From an uncultured Dialister sp. (GTDB taxonomy: Bacteria > Bacillota > Negativicutes > Veillonellales > Dialisteraceae), in contig CAKPUX010000020.1 in the NCBI GenBank assembly GCA_934193095.1, positions 1 to 35,666 on the forward strand: a stretch of DNA of 35,666 bases, read 5' to 3'. How positions within the stretch are numbered: the first letter of the stretch is position 1; every line of letters begins with the position of its first letter. Shown piece by piece: positions 13,433 through 21,956 of the stretch. The notes below the pieces were generated by a model. The model did no database searches. It worked only from the letters and a program-made list of their open reading frames with translations, and was not told where the DNA came from. The position numbers were made by a program, and so were the translations under genes.

Positions 13433-16093
13433 ATGGCAGAAGACATGAAAGATCTGGGAAAATACGATCCCAGTCAGATCGAACAGAAATGGTATAATTT
13501 CTGGGAAGATCATGGTGTATTCCATGATGAACCAGATTCTGAAAAAGAACCGTACAGCATCGTGCTGCCGCCGCCAAATGTCACCGGCCAGCTGCACATG
13601 GGGCATGCGCTCGACAATACCCTGCAGGATATTCTGATCCGTTACAAGAGAATGCAGGGCTACAATGTCCTGTGGCTGCCGGGCAAAGATCATGCCGGCA
13701 TCGCAACGCAGGTCAAGGTCGAAAAGCAGATCGCTGAAGAAGGTCTCAATAAATATGACCTCGGCCGTGAAAAATTCTTGGAACGTGTATGGCAGTGGAA
13801 GGAAAAATTCGGCAACCGCATCGGTCTGCAGATCCGCCGCCTCGGCTCTTCCTGCGACTGGTCCCGTGAACGCTTCACCATGGATGATATCTGTGCGCGT
13901 GCCGTTCGTGAGGTTTTCGTTTCCCTCTATGAAAAAGGCCTGATCTATCAGGGCTTCCGCATCACGAACTGGTGTCCGCGCTGCCAGACGGCTCTATCCG
14001 ACATCGAAGTCGAACATGAAGATGAAGTCGGACATCTCTGGTACTTCAATTACCCGATCGCTGGGGAAGAGGGAAAATACATCCAGATTGCGACCACCCG
14101 TCCGGAAACCATCCCAGGCGATACCGCTGTCGCTGTGAATCCGGAAGATGAACGCTACAAGGATCTCGTCGGCAAGAAGGTCGCACTTCCTGGCACCGGC
14201 CGTGAAATCCCGATCATTGCCGATGAATACGTTGATATGGCTTATGGTACCGGCTGCGTAAAGATCACACCGGCGCATGACCCGAATGACTTTGAGGTCG
14301 GCCAGAGACATCAGCTCGAGACCATCGTCATCATGAACAAAGATGGTACGATGAATGAAAAGGCAGGCAAGTATGTCGGCATGGATCGCTACGAAGCGAG
14401 AAAAGCCATCATTGCTGATCTCAAGGAAGCCGGTCTTCTCGTCAAGATCGAAGAAACAAAGCATGCGGTCGGTCACTGCTCCCGTTGCAAGACCGTCGTC
14501 GAACCGATGACCACCAAGCAGTGGTTCGTCAAGATGAAACCGCTTGCCGGTCCTGCTATGGAAGCTGTTACCTCTGGTAAGACCAAGTTCGTCCCGGAAC
14601 GTTTCTCGAAAACATATATCCAGTGGCTGTCGAACATCCATGACTGGTGCATTTCCCGCCAGCTTTGGTGGGGGCATCGTATCCCGGTCTGGTACTGCGA
14701 TGACTGCGGCGCTGTCTCTGCATCCCGCACCGACCTCACAGAATGCCCGAAGTGTCACAGCCAGCATATCCATCAGGATCCGGATGTCCTTGATACCTGG
14801 TTCTCCTCCGCGCTTTGGCCATTCTCCACGATGGGCTGGCCGGATCAGACACCGACGCTGAAGCAGTGGTATCCGACTTCCACCATGGTCACCGGCTACG
14901 ACATCATCTTCTTCTGGGTAGCCCGCATGATGTTCATGTCCATGGAATTCATGAAGGAGATCCCATTCAAATACGTCTTCATCCACGGCCTTGTCCGCGA
15001 CTCTCAGGGACGTAAGATGTCCAAATCCCTCGGTAACGGCATCGATCCTCTTGAAGTCATCGAAAAGTACGGCGCAGATGCGCTCCGCTTCACCCTGGTG
15101 ACCGGCAACACCCCAGGTAATGATATGCGTTTCTACTATGAACGTGTCGAAGGAAATAGAAACTTCGCCAACAAGCTCTGGAATGCGACCAAGTTCACCC
15201 TGATGAACCTAGATGACTATGACAAGGATTTCGTCCCGACCAAGGAACAGCTGACGCTCGCCGACAAGTGGATCCTCGACCGTCTCGCCTACACCGAAGA
15301 CTATGTAGGCACGAACCTTGACAAGTATGAACTCGGTGAAGCGGCAGACAGCATCTACAACTTCGCATGGAACTATTTCTGTGACTGGTACATCGAAACG
15401 GCGAAGGGCCGTCTCTATGGCCAGCACAATACGGATAGAAAAGTTACCCAGTATGTCCTCGTATACACCCTGACCCGCATGCTGGCACTGCTCCATCCAT
15501 TCATGCCATTCATCACGGAACACCTCTGGCAGCATCTGCCGCATGAAGGCGAAACGCTGGCAAGAGCTCCGTGGCCGAAGGCGGACGAGGCGCTCCGTTT
15601 CCCGACCGAAGCAGAACAGTTCGATCGCATCATGGACTGCATCAAGGCGGTCCGCAACATGCGTGCCGAAGCGGGTGTCACCCCGAATAAAGCCTGCCAT
15701 ATCCAGATCGCTGTCCTTCGTGATGACCTCAAAGCCTGCCTTGAAAACAATAAGGAATACTTCGAAAAACTCGGCCATGTTGAAGGCATGAAGCTCCTTT
15801 CAGCAGATGCGGCAAAGCCGGAAAATGCAAATGCGGCTGTCGTCACAGGTCTTGAAGTCTACCTCGAGCTCAAAGGCCTCATCGACACGGCGAAGGAAAA
15901 GGAAAAGATCCAGAAGGCGAAAGATGCTCTGGCCAAAGATATCGCCCGCACGTCCGGCAAGCTCTCCAATCAGGGCTTCCTCGCCAAGGCACCGGAGGCT
16001 GTCGTAGCGAAGGAAAAAGAAAAGCTGGCGACCTTCGAAGAAAAGATGAAGTCTTTGGACGAACGTCTGCAGTTCTTGGAACAGCTTGGCTAA
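13433..16093 (+). CDS. valS: Valine--tRNA ligase
   Basis: This class I synthetase charges tRNA-Val and edits misactivated threonine. The 886-aa length is usual for bacteria. The HIGH box is HMGH (residues 55-58) in PPPNVTGQLHMGHA and the KMSKS box starts at Lys528 in GRKMSKSLGNG. The CP1 editing insert (about 190-345; TTRPETIPGDTAVAVNP) is intact. The anticodon-binding domain and the C-terminal coiled-coil arm (about 820-886, Lys/Glu-rich) complete it. The start at 13433 follows GGAG; an upstream in-frame ATG (13394) lies inside the T-box terminator and is unlikely. Regulation is by the T-box. folC lies 154 bases downstream, beyond repeat sequence, and may or may not share the transcript. Confidence 0.98.
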   Translation: MAEDMKDLGKYDPSQIEQKWYNFWEDHGVFHDEPDSEKEPYSIVLPPPNVTGQLHMGHALDNTLQDILIRYKRMQGYNVLWLPGKDHAGIATQVKVEKQIAEEGLNKYDLGREKFLERVWQWKEKFGNRIGLQIRRLGSSCDWSRERFTMDDICARAVREVFVSLYEKGLIYQGFRITNWCPRCQTALSDIEVEHEDEVGHLWYFNYPIAGEEGKYIQIATTRPETIPGDTAVAVNPEDERYKDLVGKKVALPGTGREIPIIADEYVDMAYGTGCVKITPAHDPNDFEVGQRHQLETIVIMNKDGTMNEKAGKYVGMDRYEARKAIIADLKEAGLLVKIEETKHAVGHCSRCKTVVEPMTTKQWFVKMKPLAGPAMEAVTSGKTKFVPERFSKTYIQWLSNIHDWCISRQLWWGHRIPVWYCDDCGAVSASRTDLTECPKCHSQHIHQDPDVLDTWFSSALWPFSTMGWPDQTPTLKQWYPTSTMVTGYDIIFFWVARMMFMSMEFMKEIPFKYVFIHGLVRDSQGRKMSKSLGNGIDPLEVIEKYGADALRFTLVTGNTPGNDMRFYYERVEGNRNFANKLWNATKFTLMNLDDYDKDFVPTKEQLTLADKWILDRLAYTEDYVGTNLDKYELGEAADSIYNFAWNYFCDWYIETAKGRLYGQHNTDRKVTQYVLVYTLTRMLALLHPFMPFITEHLWQHLPHEGETLARAPWPKADEALRFPTEAEQFDRIMDCIKAVRNMRAEAGVTPNKACHIQIAVLRDDLKACLENNKEYFEKLGHVEGMKLLSADAAKPENANAAVVTGLEVYLELKGLIDTAKEKEKIQKAKDALAKDIARTSGKLSNQGFLAKAPEAVVAKEKEKLATFEEKMKSLDERLQFLEQLG

Positions 16094-16109
16094 TGTAGGG
16101 GCGGGCTTT

Positions 16110-16235
16110 TGAAAAACTCTTAGGAGTGCTGGTGGCGGCTTTGCCGCGATATAAATGGGCGATGCCCGAAGGTGGAATCAGTCACCAGCCGCCAGCCGCT
16201 CCTCATCCCTAATCCCCAGCCACTTACGATACTCA
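16110..16235. repeat. Short mosaic C-H-A between valS and folC
   Basis: GGTGGCGGCTTTGCCGC (C) is followed by gggcgatgcccgaagg (H) and a degenerate heptad tract ending ccctaatccccagcc. This is the reverse-complement order of the A-H-C mosaics elsewhere. No clear terminator for valS is visible. Confidence 0.75.
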
Positions 16236-16247
16236 TAAGGAGAAATC

Positions 16248-17567
16248 ATGAATTACGAAGAATCTATCGCTTATCTGGAAGCGGCGGCGTCCTTCGGGAT
16301 CAAGCCGGGCCTCGAACGCATCGAAGCCATCCTTGAACGTCTGGATCATCCGGAAAAGGCTTACAAAGTCATCCATGTCACCGGTACGAACGGCAAGGGC
16401 AGCGTGGTGGCCATGATCACCAGCGTGCTGGAAAATGCGACTCTCAAAGTCGGCCGCTACATTTCCCCGCACCTCATCGAATATACCGAACGCATCCACA
16501 TCGCAGGTCACGATATTTCGAAGGAAGACTTCGCGAAGGCTGCGACCGTTGTCCGCGAGGCGGCGGAAAAAGCCATTGCTGACGGCGTCGAAGCTCCGAC
16601 TGAATTTGAACTCCTGACGGCTATGGCGTTCTGGTATTTCAAAGAACAGAAGGTCGACTACGCTGTCATGGAGGTCGGTATGGGCGGGCTCTACGACTCG
16701 ACGAATGTCATCATCCCGGTCGTTTCCGTCATCACGAATGTAGCGATGGACCACGAGAAATACCTCGGCAAGAATCTGGAAGAAATCGCGCATCAGAAGG
16801 CCGGCATCATCAAAGAGGGCATTCCTGTCGTCACAGCAGCCCAGCATGTGCCGCTGAAACAGCTGAAAAAAGAAGCGCATGATAAGAAAGCGCGCCTGTA
16901 TTTCTACGGAAGAGACTTTGAGATCGATACCCGCAGCAAGTACGGCCACGGACAGGTCGTCGTCGTCAAGCGAAAGGACATGCCTAAGGAACTCGAAAAC
17001 TGTCTCCTCTTCGTGCCTTTCGTCGGCGCGCATCAGGCAGTCAATGCCGCTGTCGCGACCATGGCGCTCACGCTCATCATGAAGCAGGACGAGAGAGTCA
17101 ATGAGAACGATCTGCGTGAAGGCCTCGCTCGTGCCCAGTGGAAGGGCCGCTTTGAGATCCATGATCTGGGCGGTATCCCGTTCGTCATGGACGGCGCACA
17201 CAATCCGGCGGGCGCTGAAGCGCTGAAGGAAGCGATCGAGGAACAGTACCCGGACAAGCGCCGCGTCCTCGTCTTCACTTCTCTTCAGGACAAGGATACG
17301 GAGACCGTCATCCAGCTCCTCATCCGCAAGGGTGACCGTGTATTCCTGACGGAAGCACCGACACCGCGCACCAGAAAGCCGGAAGAGATCGCTGCCATGA
17401 TCGATGAGCAGAAGATCGCAGCCGTGCATACGGCAGAGCCGTCTGTCACGAAAGCACTGGATGCGGCACAGAAAGAAGCCAAAGATGGCGATGTCGTCAT
17501 CATCTGCGGCTCCCTCTACATCCTTGGCGAAGCCATGGAGTGGATGGCAAAGAAGATCGGAAATTGA
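16248..17567 (+). CDS. folC: Bifunctional folylpolyglutamate synthase / dihydrofolate synthase
   Basis: This Mur-ligase-type ATP enzyme adds glutamate to (dihydro)pteroate and folates and so retains folates in the cell. The 439-aa length is normal. The P-loop is VTGTNGKGS (GTNGKGS at 46-52); the Mur-type middle motif is VMEVGMGGLYDSTNV, and MDGAHNPAG is the conserved start of the C-terminal Rossmann domain. AAGGAG lies 6 bases before the ATG. Whether it has both activities or only the polyglutamylase one cannot be decided from sequence alone. No other folate genes are next to it. A very strong terminator follows. Confidence 0.95.
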   Translation: MNYEESIAYLEAAASFGIKPGLERIEAILERLDHPEKAYKVIHVTGTNGKGSVVAMITSVLENATLKVGRYISPHLIEYTERIHIAGHDISKEDFAKAATVVREAAEKAIADGVEAPTEFELLTAMAFWYFKEQKVDYAVMEVGMGGLYDSTNVIIPVVSVITNVAMDHEKYLGKNLEEIAHQKAGIIKEGIPVVTAAQHVPLKQLKKEAHDKKARLYFYGRDFEIDTRSKYGHGQVVVVKRKDMPKELENCLLFVPFVGAHQAVNAAVATMALTLIMKQDERVNENDLREGLARAQWKGRFEIHDLGGIPFVMDGAHNPAGAEALKEAIEEQYPDKRRVLVFTSLQDKDTETVIQLLIRKGDRVFLTEAPTPRTRKPEEIAAMIDEQKIAAVHTAEPSVTKALDAAQKEAKDGDVVIICGSLYILGEAMEWMAKKIGN

Positions 17568-17579
17568 ACATAGTAAGGG

Positions 17580-17619
17580 AAACGGTTACACCGCCAGCTG
17601 GCGGTGTAACCGTTTTTGT
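17580..17619 (+). terminator. Terminator after folC
   Basis: A perfect 36-base palindrome has arms AAACGGTTACACCGCCAG and its complement, ending in a T run. It sits 12 bases after the stop. Confidence 0.92.
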
Positions 17620-17622
17620 TTT

Positions 17623-18068
17623 GGGTTCAGGGTTAGCCCGTGGGGCGGGTCGCCCTTTGATTGCGTGCAAAAGAGGTTCAGCGGGTTCTGTAGGTTCTAC
17701 GGGTTCAGCGGGGAAGGTGCGGCGCATAAAAATCAAAGGCGCCGCAAAGTTTTGATAGCGCTTCTCGTCGTCATCTCGAGCGTAGTCGAGAGATCCTCCT
17801 TGCAGAACGGTCAGCGTGCTAACTGCGCTGTTTCAATCACCGCTTGCTTCTAATTCCTAATCCCTAATCCCTAGCCAATCATTCCTGCTTTCAAACTTCA
17901 GGTTTAGCCCATGGGGCGTGCTGCCCCTTTGATTCCGTTTGAAAGCTTTGCTCGAATTAAGAATTAGGAATTGGGAATTAGGAATGAAGGTGGCGGCTCC
18001 GCCGCAAATATATATTTTGCAGCGAAGCTGCCACCATAACCCTGAACCCCGAACCCATAACCCTGAAC
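17623..18068. repeat. Intergenic mosaic G-B-E-F(half)-A-G-D-C-B before citC
   Basis: A reversed G core (17634-17675) is followed by GGTTCNNNG nonamers (17676-17712), an E hairpin (17719-17725 / 17739-17745), a left-half F element (17769-17800), heptads (about 17850-17876), a complete G palindrome (17887-17946), a D stretch, a C palindrome with an ATATATAT centre (17989-18035) and CCCTGAA heptads (18038-18068). The first half is the exact reverse order of the 5265-5434 mosaic. No gene is present. Confidence 0.85.
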
Positions 18069-18112
18069 CCTAATAACCAATCTCTAAAATAGATAAATTC
18101 ATCTAAATCAGT

Positions 18113-18141
18113 TATACATACATCCGCTCATATGTTATAAT
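18113..18141 (+). promoter_or_regulatory. Promoter of citC
   Basis: TATACA (18113-18118), a 17-base spacer and TATAAT (18136-18141) lie 68 bases before the ATG. A GAAATAG/CTATTTC hairpin occurs in the leader (about 18150-18168). Confidence 0.6.
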
Positions 18142-18209
18142 GGGAACACGAAATAGAAGACTATTTCTACTTGCGGCATGGCTGCGATTTCCTATAGGAG
18201 GACCTCAAT

Positions 18210-19268
18210 ATGATTACCGAACGTGAAATATTCCTGACCGATCCTGAAGAAAAAGCAAAAGTTGTCGAATTCCTGAAAGGCTTTGATCTGACTTTTACGG
18301 GGATCATTGACTATACCATGGGACTTTTTGATGATGGCAAGCTCATCGGTACCGGTTCGCTCGGCGGGCGCGTCATGCGAGATATTGCGATCAGCAGCGA
18401 TTATCAGCGAAAAGGTCTGACCCACCGCATCATCAGAAACCTGCAGGGGGAATCCAACCGCCGTGGGATCAATGGAAATCAGATCTTCACAAAGCCGAAG
18501 AATGTACCGGTCTTTGAACACATGGGCTTCAAGTGCGTGGCTGTCGCTGAGCCGTATGCAGCGCTTTTGGAGTCAGGTACAGATACACTCGAGGACTATC
18601 TCGCGCGCGTGCGTACCTTTCTGGGCAGCGGGGAAGGGAAGAACCGCGGTGCGATCGTCATGAACTGCAATCCTTTCACCTTGGGACACAGAAGCCTTGT
18701 CGAGTACGCGCATAACAACTGTGATGAAGTCATCATCTTTGCCGTGCAGGAAGATAGGAGCGTCTTCCCCTTCTCGAACCGATTCACTCTCATCAAGCAG
18801 GGCGTGAAGGATATGAAGGGTGTCGAAGTCATTTCCGGCGGGGATTTCATCATTTCCAATGCAACCTTCCCGACCTACTTCATCAAAGGCACGGATGAGC
18901 TCGCTGCGCAGACGAAACTGGATGCGACCATCTTTGCTACCCGCATCGCACCTGCGTTGAATATCACCGTCCGCTTCGTGGGCGAAGAACCGACCGACAA
19001 GACCACGCTGGCCTACAATCAAGCAATGCGTGAGGTCTTCGCTGAAAACGGGATCGAACTCAAAGTCATTCCCAGAGAGCAGAAGGGCGATCAGATCGTT
19101 TCCGCATCCTCGGTGCGCCGCGCTCTCGCGGCAGATGACTGGGAGACCGTTTATCGCATGGTACCGAAGACTACGCTGACGTACCTTCGAAGCGAGGATG
19201 GGCAGAAAGTGATCCGGAACATCAAGATGCAGGAAGCATTCAAACAGATGGAAGGAAATACGAAATAA
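18210..19268 (+). CDS. citC: [Citrate (pro-3S)-lyase] ligase
   Basis: This enzyme acetylates the prosthetic group of the citrate lyase acyl carrier protein with acetate and ATP, switching the lyase on for citrate fermentation. The 352-aa product has an N-terminal GNAT-like domain (about 1-125; RGVMRDIAI-like core DIAISSDYQRKGLTHRII) and a C-terminal nucleotidyltransferase domain starting NCNPFTLGH (154-160), with VSASSVRRAL near the end. Both parts and the length fit CitC. The ATG has an AGGAGG site. Oddly, no citD/E/F/G/X or citrate transporter gene is nearby; it is a single gene between its own promoter and terminator. Either the lyase is encoded elsewhere or this copy serves another acyl carrier protein. 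Confidence 0.9.
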   Translation: MITEREIFLTDPEEKAKVVEFLKGFDLTFTGIIDYTMGLFDDGKLIGTGSLGGRVMRDIAISSDYQRKGLTHRIIRNLQGESNRRGINGNQIFTKPKNVPVFEHMGFKCVAVAEPYAALLESGTDTLEDYLARVRTFLGSGEGKNRGAIVMNCNPFTLGHRSLVEYAHNNCDEVIIFAVQEDRSVFPFSNRFTLIKQGVKDMKGVEVISGGDFIISNATFPTYFIKGTDELAAQTKLDATIFATRIAPALNITVRFVGEEPTDKTTLAYNQAMREVFAENGIELKVIPREQKGDQIVSASSVRRALAADDWETVYRMVPKTTLTYLRSEDGQKVIRNIKMQEAFKQMEGNTK

Positions 19269-19270
19269 TG

Positions 19271-19310
19271 AGAAAAGGCTAAGCTATCATGGGATGGCTT
19301 AGCCTTTTCT
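19271..19310 (+). terminator. Terminator after citC
   Basis: AGAAAAGGCTAAGC and GCTTAGCCTTTTCT form a 14-bp stem directly after the stop. It is A/T symmetric and so may work in both directions. Confidence 0.88.
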
Positions 19311-19317
19311 TATTCCT

Positions 19318-19436
19318 GGTGACTGGTGACTAGTGACTAGTGACTAGTGATTAGTGATTAGTGATTAGGGATTAGTAGCAAGCGAGAGGCTTTCAAACGT
19401 AATCAAGGGGCAGGACGCCCCAAGGGCTAACCCTGA
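19318..19436. repeat. Heptads plus G core upstream of birA
   Basis: About eight period-7 units (TGACTGG, TGACTAG, TGATTAG, GGATTAG; 19320-19375) are followed by a partial G element from ggctttcaaacg to gggctaaccctgaac. Confidence 0.85.
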
Positions 19437-19472
19437 ACCTGTTTCTAATGTCAATCTTGCTTTATAAAATAG

Positions 19473-19501
19473 TTGACCAATGGTTTACAACTGATTATAA
19501 T
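19473..19501 (+). promoter_or_regulatory. birA promoter with possible BirA half-operator
   Basis: TTGACC (19473-19478), a 17-base spacer and TATAAT (19496-19501) form a strong promoter. Between the boxes, TGGTTTACAA (19481-19490) equals one arm of the biotin-repressor operator known from other bacteria (GGTTTACAA), and TTGACC gives an imperfect opposite arm. Autoregulation is therefore possible but the spacing is not the canonical one. Confidence 0.6.
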
Positions 19502-19547
19502 AAGGAAAAATAATAAACCAAACATTTCCTGTATAGGGGGCATTTCT

Positions 19548-20537
19548 ATGCGAAACGAAATTCTGGATTATTTCCGCAAAGCCAATGGTCAGTTTATCTC
19601 CGGCGAGCAGATCTCCCGGGATCTGCATGTGTCGCGGACGGCCATCTGGAAACACATCAATATTTTAAAAGAACGCGGGTATATTTTCGAGTCCAGCACG
19701 CGCAAGGGCTATCGACTGATCTATGCGCCAAATCTTTTGACACCGCTGGAAATCGACAGCGCGCTGCACACGGAGACCTTTGGCCGTCACGTGGTCTATC
19801 TCTCCAGCACCACATCGACGAATGAAGAAGCGAAGAAGATCGCGCGCGAGGGCGCAGAAGAGGGGACCATCGTCGTAGCGGAGGAACAGACGGGCGGTCG
19901 CGGACGTCTCACGCGCTCCTTCTACTGCCCCTTTGCGAAAGGGATCTGGTTTACGCTGATTCTCCGTCCGAAATTCTTCCCGCTGGAAGCGTCCAAATGT
20001 ACGCTGATGGCAGCCGTGGGTGTCTGCCGTGGGATCCGCCGTCTGGGGCTTCAGGACGCGGGCATCAAGTGGCCGAATGATATTCTTTATCACGGTAAGA
20101 AGCTGGTCGGCATCCTGACGGAAATGTCTGCCTCCATGGAAAAGATCGACTACATCATCATCGGTGCCGGTATCAATACGGGGATGAAGAAAAGCGAATT
20201 CCCGGAGCTCTTCCGTGAAAGTGCCACCTCTTTCCTGGCAGAGGGGATCGATGTTTCCCGTAAGGATCTCCTAGCTGCCATTCTGGCGGAGCTGGAGAAG
20301 GAGTACGAGATCGCACAGACACAGGGCTTTGACAAGGTGCTTGAGGACTGGAAAGCTCTCTCCATTACCTTAGGTCAGGATGTCCGCGTTATCATGGGCG
20401 AGGAAAACTATACCGGCAAGGCGGTCGACATCGATAAGGATGGCTGTCTCCTTGTCGATACCGGTGAAAAGGTCGAGCGTGTCATCGCAGGCGATGTCTC
20501 CATCCGCCCGATCGATGCGCCGCTCCCGAAACGATAA
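19548..20537 (+). CDS. birA: Biotin--[acetyl-CoA carboxylase] ligase / biotin operon repressor
   Basis: The 329-aa protein attaches biotin to carrier proteins through biotinyl-AMP and, as a group II BirA, can repress biotin genes. An N-terminal winged helix (1-62; LHVSRTAIWKHINIL as recognition helix) precedes the catalytic domain with GGRGR (116-120), KWPND (174-178) and a C-terminal SH3-like cap (about 285-329). The start at 19548 follows GGGGGG at good spacing; an earlier in-frame ATG (19473) overlaps the promoter. The biotin transporter gene bioY is 521 bases downstream, past a repeat mosaic. No biotin synthesis genes are in the window, consistent with scavenging. Confidence 0.96.
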   Translation: MRNEILDYFRKANGQFISGEQISRDLHVSRTAIWKHINILKERGYIFESSTRKGYRLIYAPNLLTPLEIDSALHTETFGRHVVYLSSTTSTNEEAKKIAREGAEEGTIVVAEEQTGGRGRLTRSFYCPFAKGIWFTLILRPKFFPLEASKCTLMAAVGVCRGIRRLGLQDAGIKWPNDILYHGKKLVGILTEMSASMEKIDYIIIGAGINTGMKKSEFPELFRESATSFLAEGIDVSRKDLLAAILAELEKEYEIAQTQGFDKVLEDWKALSITLGQDVRVIMGEENYTGKAVDIDKDGCLLVDTGEKVERVIAGDVSIRPIDAPLPKR

Positions 20538-20539
20538 GT

Positions 20540-21028
20540 GCGGTTGGTAGGTAAGTGGTGAAAAACAAACGGGTTCTGAAGGGGCAATGGGGTGAGCGAG
20601 GGGCGGCGCAAAATAATATGGGAGCGCCGCGAGTTCAGAAATAGTGGCATTCTCGTATCGTTCCTTTTTCTATTTGCGGCTGAGCCGCCACCACAAGTTT
20701 GAAAGCAGGGATGAGTGGCTGGGGAGCGGGAGTGGCTAGGGATTAGGAGTGACTGGTAACTAGTGACTGGGGTTCTCTGGCATCGTCATCCCGAGCGTAG
20801 CCGAGGGATCTTTACTGCACTACAGAAAATCAGCGTGTATGTGCTGAGGAAAAACGGTGTCTTGGTGCTGTCTCACATCAGGCAATGAGCTTACTGCAAT
20901 AGATATTTCTCGGCTACGCTCGAAATGACGACGGCGCGAAGCGCTATCAAAATTCTGCGGCGCTTCTGGTTTTTATGCGCCGCACCACCCCCGCCCTACC
21001 TATAGAACCCGCTGAACCCTGAACCCTT
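20540..21028. repeat. Intergenic mosaic E-C-G(end)-A-F-E-B between birA and bioY
   Basis: E hairpin (GCGGCGC 20603-20609 / GCGCCGC 20624-20630), a C half (TTTGCGGCTGAGCCGCCACC, about 20674), a GTTTGAAAGC G-end (about 20697-20706), heptads (20707-20770), an F element (20784-20930, 147 bp), a second E hairpin (20957-20963 / 20977-20983) and GAACCC nonamers (21005-21027). The F-to-E junction (gcgcgaagcgctatcaaaattc) is the same as at 13007-13028. No gene or clear bioY promoter is seen. Confidence 0.82.
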
Positions 21029-21058
21029 ATTCCTCATTCACGAAAGAAGGTCTTTCCT

Positions 21059-21628
21059 TTGGAAAAAGGACATATGCATGATATGATCAGTGCCGCTTTA
21101 TTTGCGGGCATTATGGCGATCCTGTCACAGTTTACATTCCCCATCGGTGCTGTGCCGATCACGCTGCAGAGCTTCGTCTGTGCGCTGGCCGGCGGTGTAC
21201 TGGGACGGAAGTGGGGCGCGATCTCCATCGGACTATGGCTTCTCCTTGGGATGCTTGGTATCCCGATCCTTACCATGGGGAAGGCTGGCATCGGCATCTT
21301 CCTTTCTCCGGTCGGCGGCTACTATCTGGGCTTCGTCGTCATGGCCTGGCTCTCGGGCTTCCGCCTGGCACAGAAGGGACACTTCGTGCGCCAGATCGCC
21401 TGCGCACTGGCCGGTCTTGTCTGCTGCTATGCTCTGGGGACGGTATGGTTCATGGGCTATTTCCAGTACGGCCTTGACAAAGACATGCCGCTGTGGACGG
21501 CGCTCACCATGACGGTCTTCCCCTTCATCGCATTTGATCTCATCAAAGTCATTCTGGGTGTCCTTGCCGGTACCCGCATCCGTCAGGCGCTGCATCAGGC
21601 AGGATTCTATCCGTCCTTAGAGCATTGA
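21059..21628 (+). CDS. bioY: Biotin transporter BioY (ECF substrate-binding component)
   Basis: The 189-aa membrane protein is the biotin-binding S component that works with the energy-coupling module EcfT/EcfA or alone. Six hydrophobic segments and the family signatures are visible: FTFPIGAVPITLQSFVCALAGGVLG near the N-terminus, then GIPILTMGKAGIGIFLSPVGGYYLGF, and a C-terminal PFIAFDLIKVILGVLAG. I give the TTG at 21059, which has AAAGAAGG 8 bases upstream; ATGs at 21074 and 21083 are alternatives. No ecfA/ecfT is nearby. Its position after birA points to one biotin-acquisition function, though repeats separate the genes. A terminator follows. Confidence 0.94.
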   Translation: MEKGHMHDMISAALFAGIMAILSQFTFPIGAVPITLQSFVCALAGGVLGRKWGAISIGLWLLLGMLGIPILTMGKAGIGIFLSPVGGYYLGFVVMAWLSGFRLAQKGHFVRQIACALAGLVCCYALGTVWFMGYFQYGLDKDMPLWTALTMTVFPFIAFDLIKVILGVLAGTRIRQALHQAGFYPSLEH

Positions 21629-21674
21629 TCGTGTAAAAATGTATTGATCTCATCGCAGAAGCGGGGTGTCCTTA

Positions 21675-21714
21675 AAAACGTTTCATCTCATTTTGAGGTG
21701 AGACGTTTTATTTT
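21675..21714 (+). terminator. Terminator after bioY
   Basis: AAAACGTTTCATCTCA and TGAGGTGAGACGTTTT form a 16-bp stem with two G-U pairs, followed by ATTTT. Confidence 0.85.
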
Positions 21715-21838
21715 GGACTCGGTATCAGACCTTCTTGCTGCCAGCCAAGCATCACTTCGTATCCCTCATCCCGCCTTTTTTATTCATAACTCTTTCTGCA
21801 TGGGATTTTTCATTCATATCAGAATAATCATTTTTCCC

Positions 21839-21867
21839 TTGACAGAATGGAAACTTTGTTGCATTAT
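21839..21867 (+). promoter_or_regulatory. Promoter of coaX
   Basis: TTGACA (21839-21844), a 17-base spacer and CATTAT (21862-21867) lie 90 bases before the ATG. The 125 bases between the bioY terminator and this promoter show no feature. Confidence 0.65.
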
Positions 21868-21956
21868 ACACATGGTAACAAGGGGGAAGATTTCAGAAGG
21901 ACAAGAATACCCCTTGAAATTATTGGCTACGCGCCATTCACTTGGAGGAGATGCAC

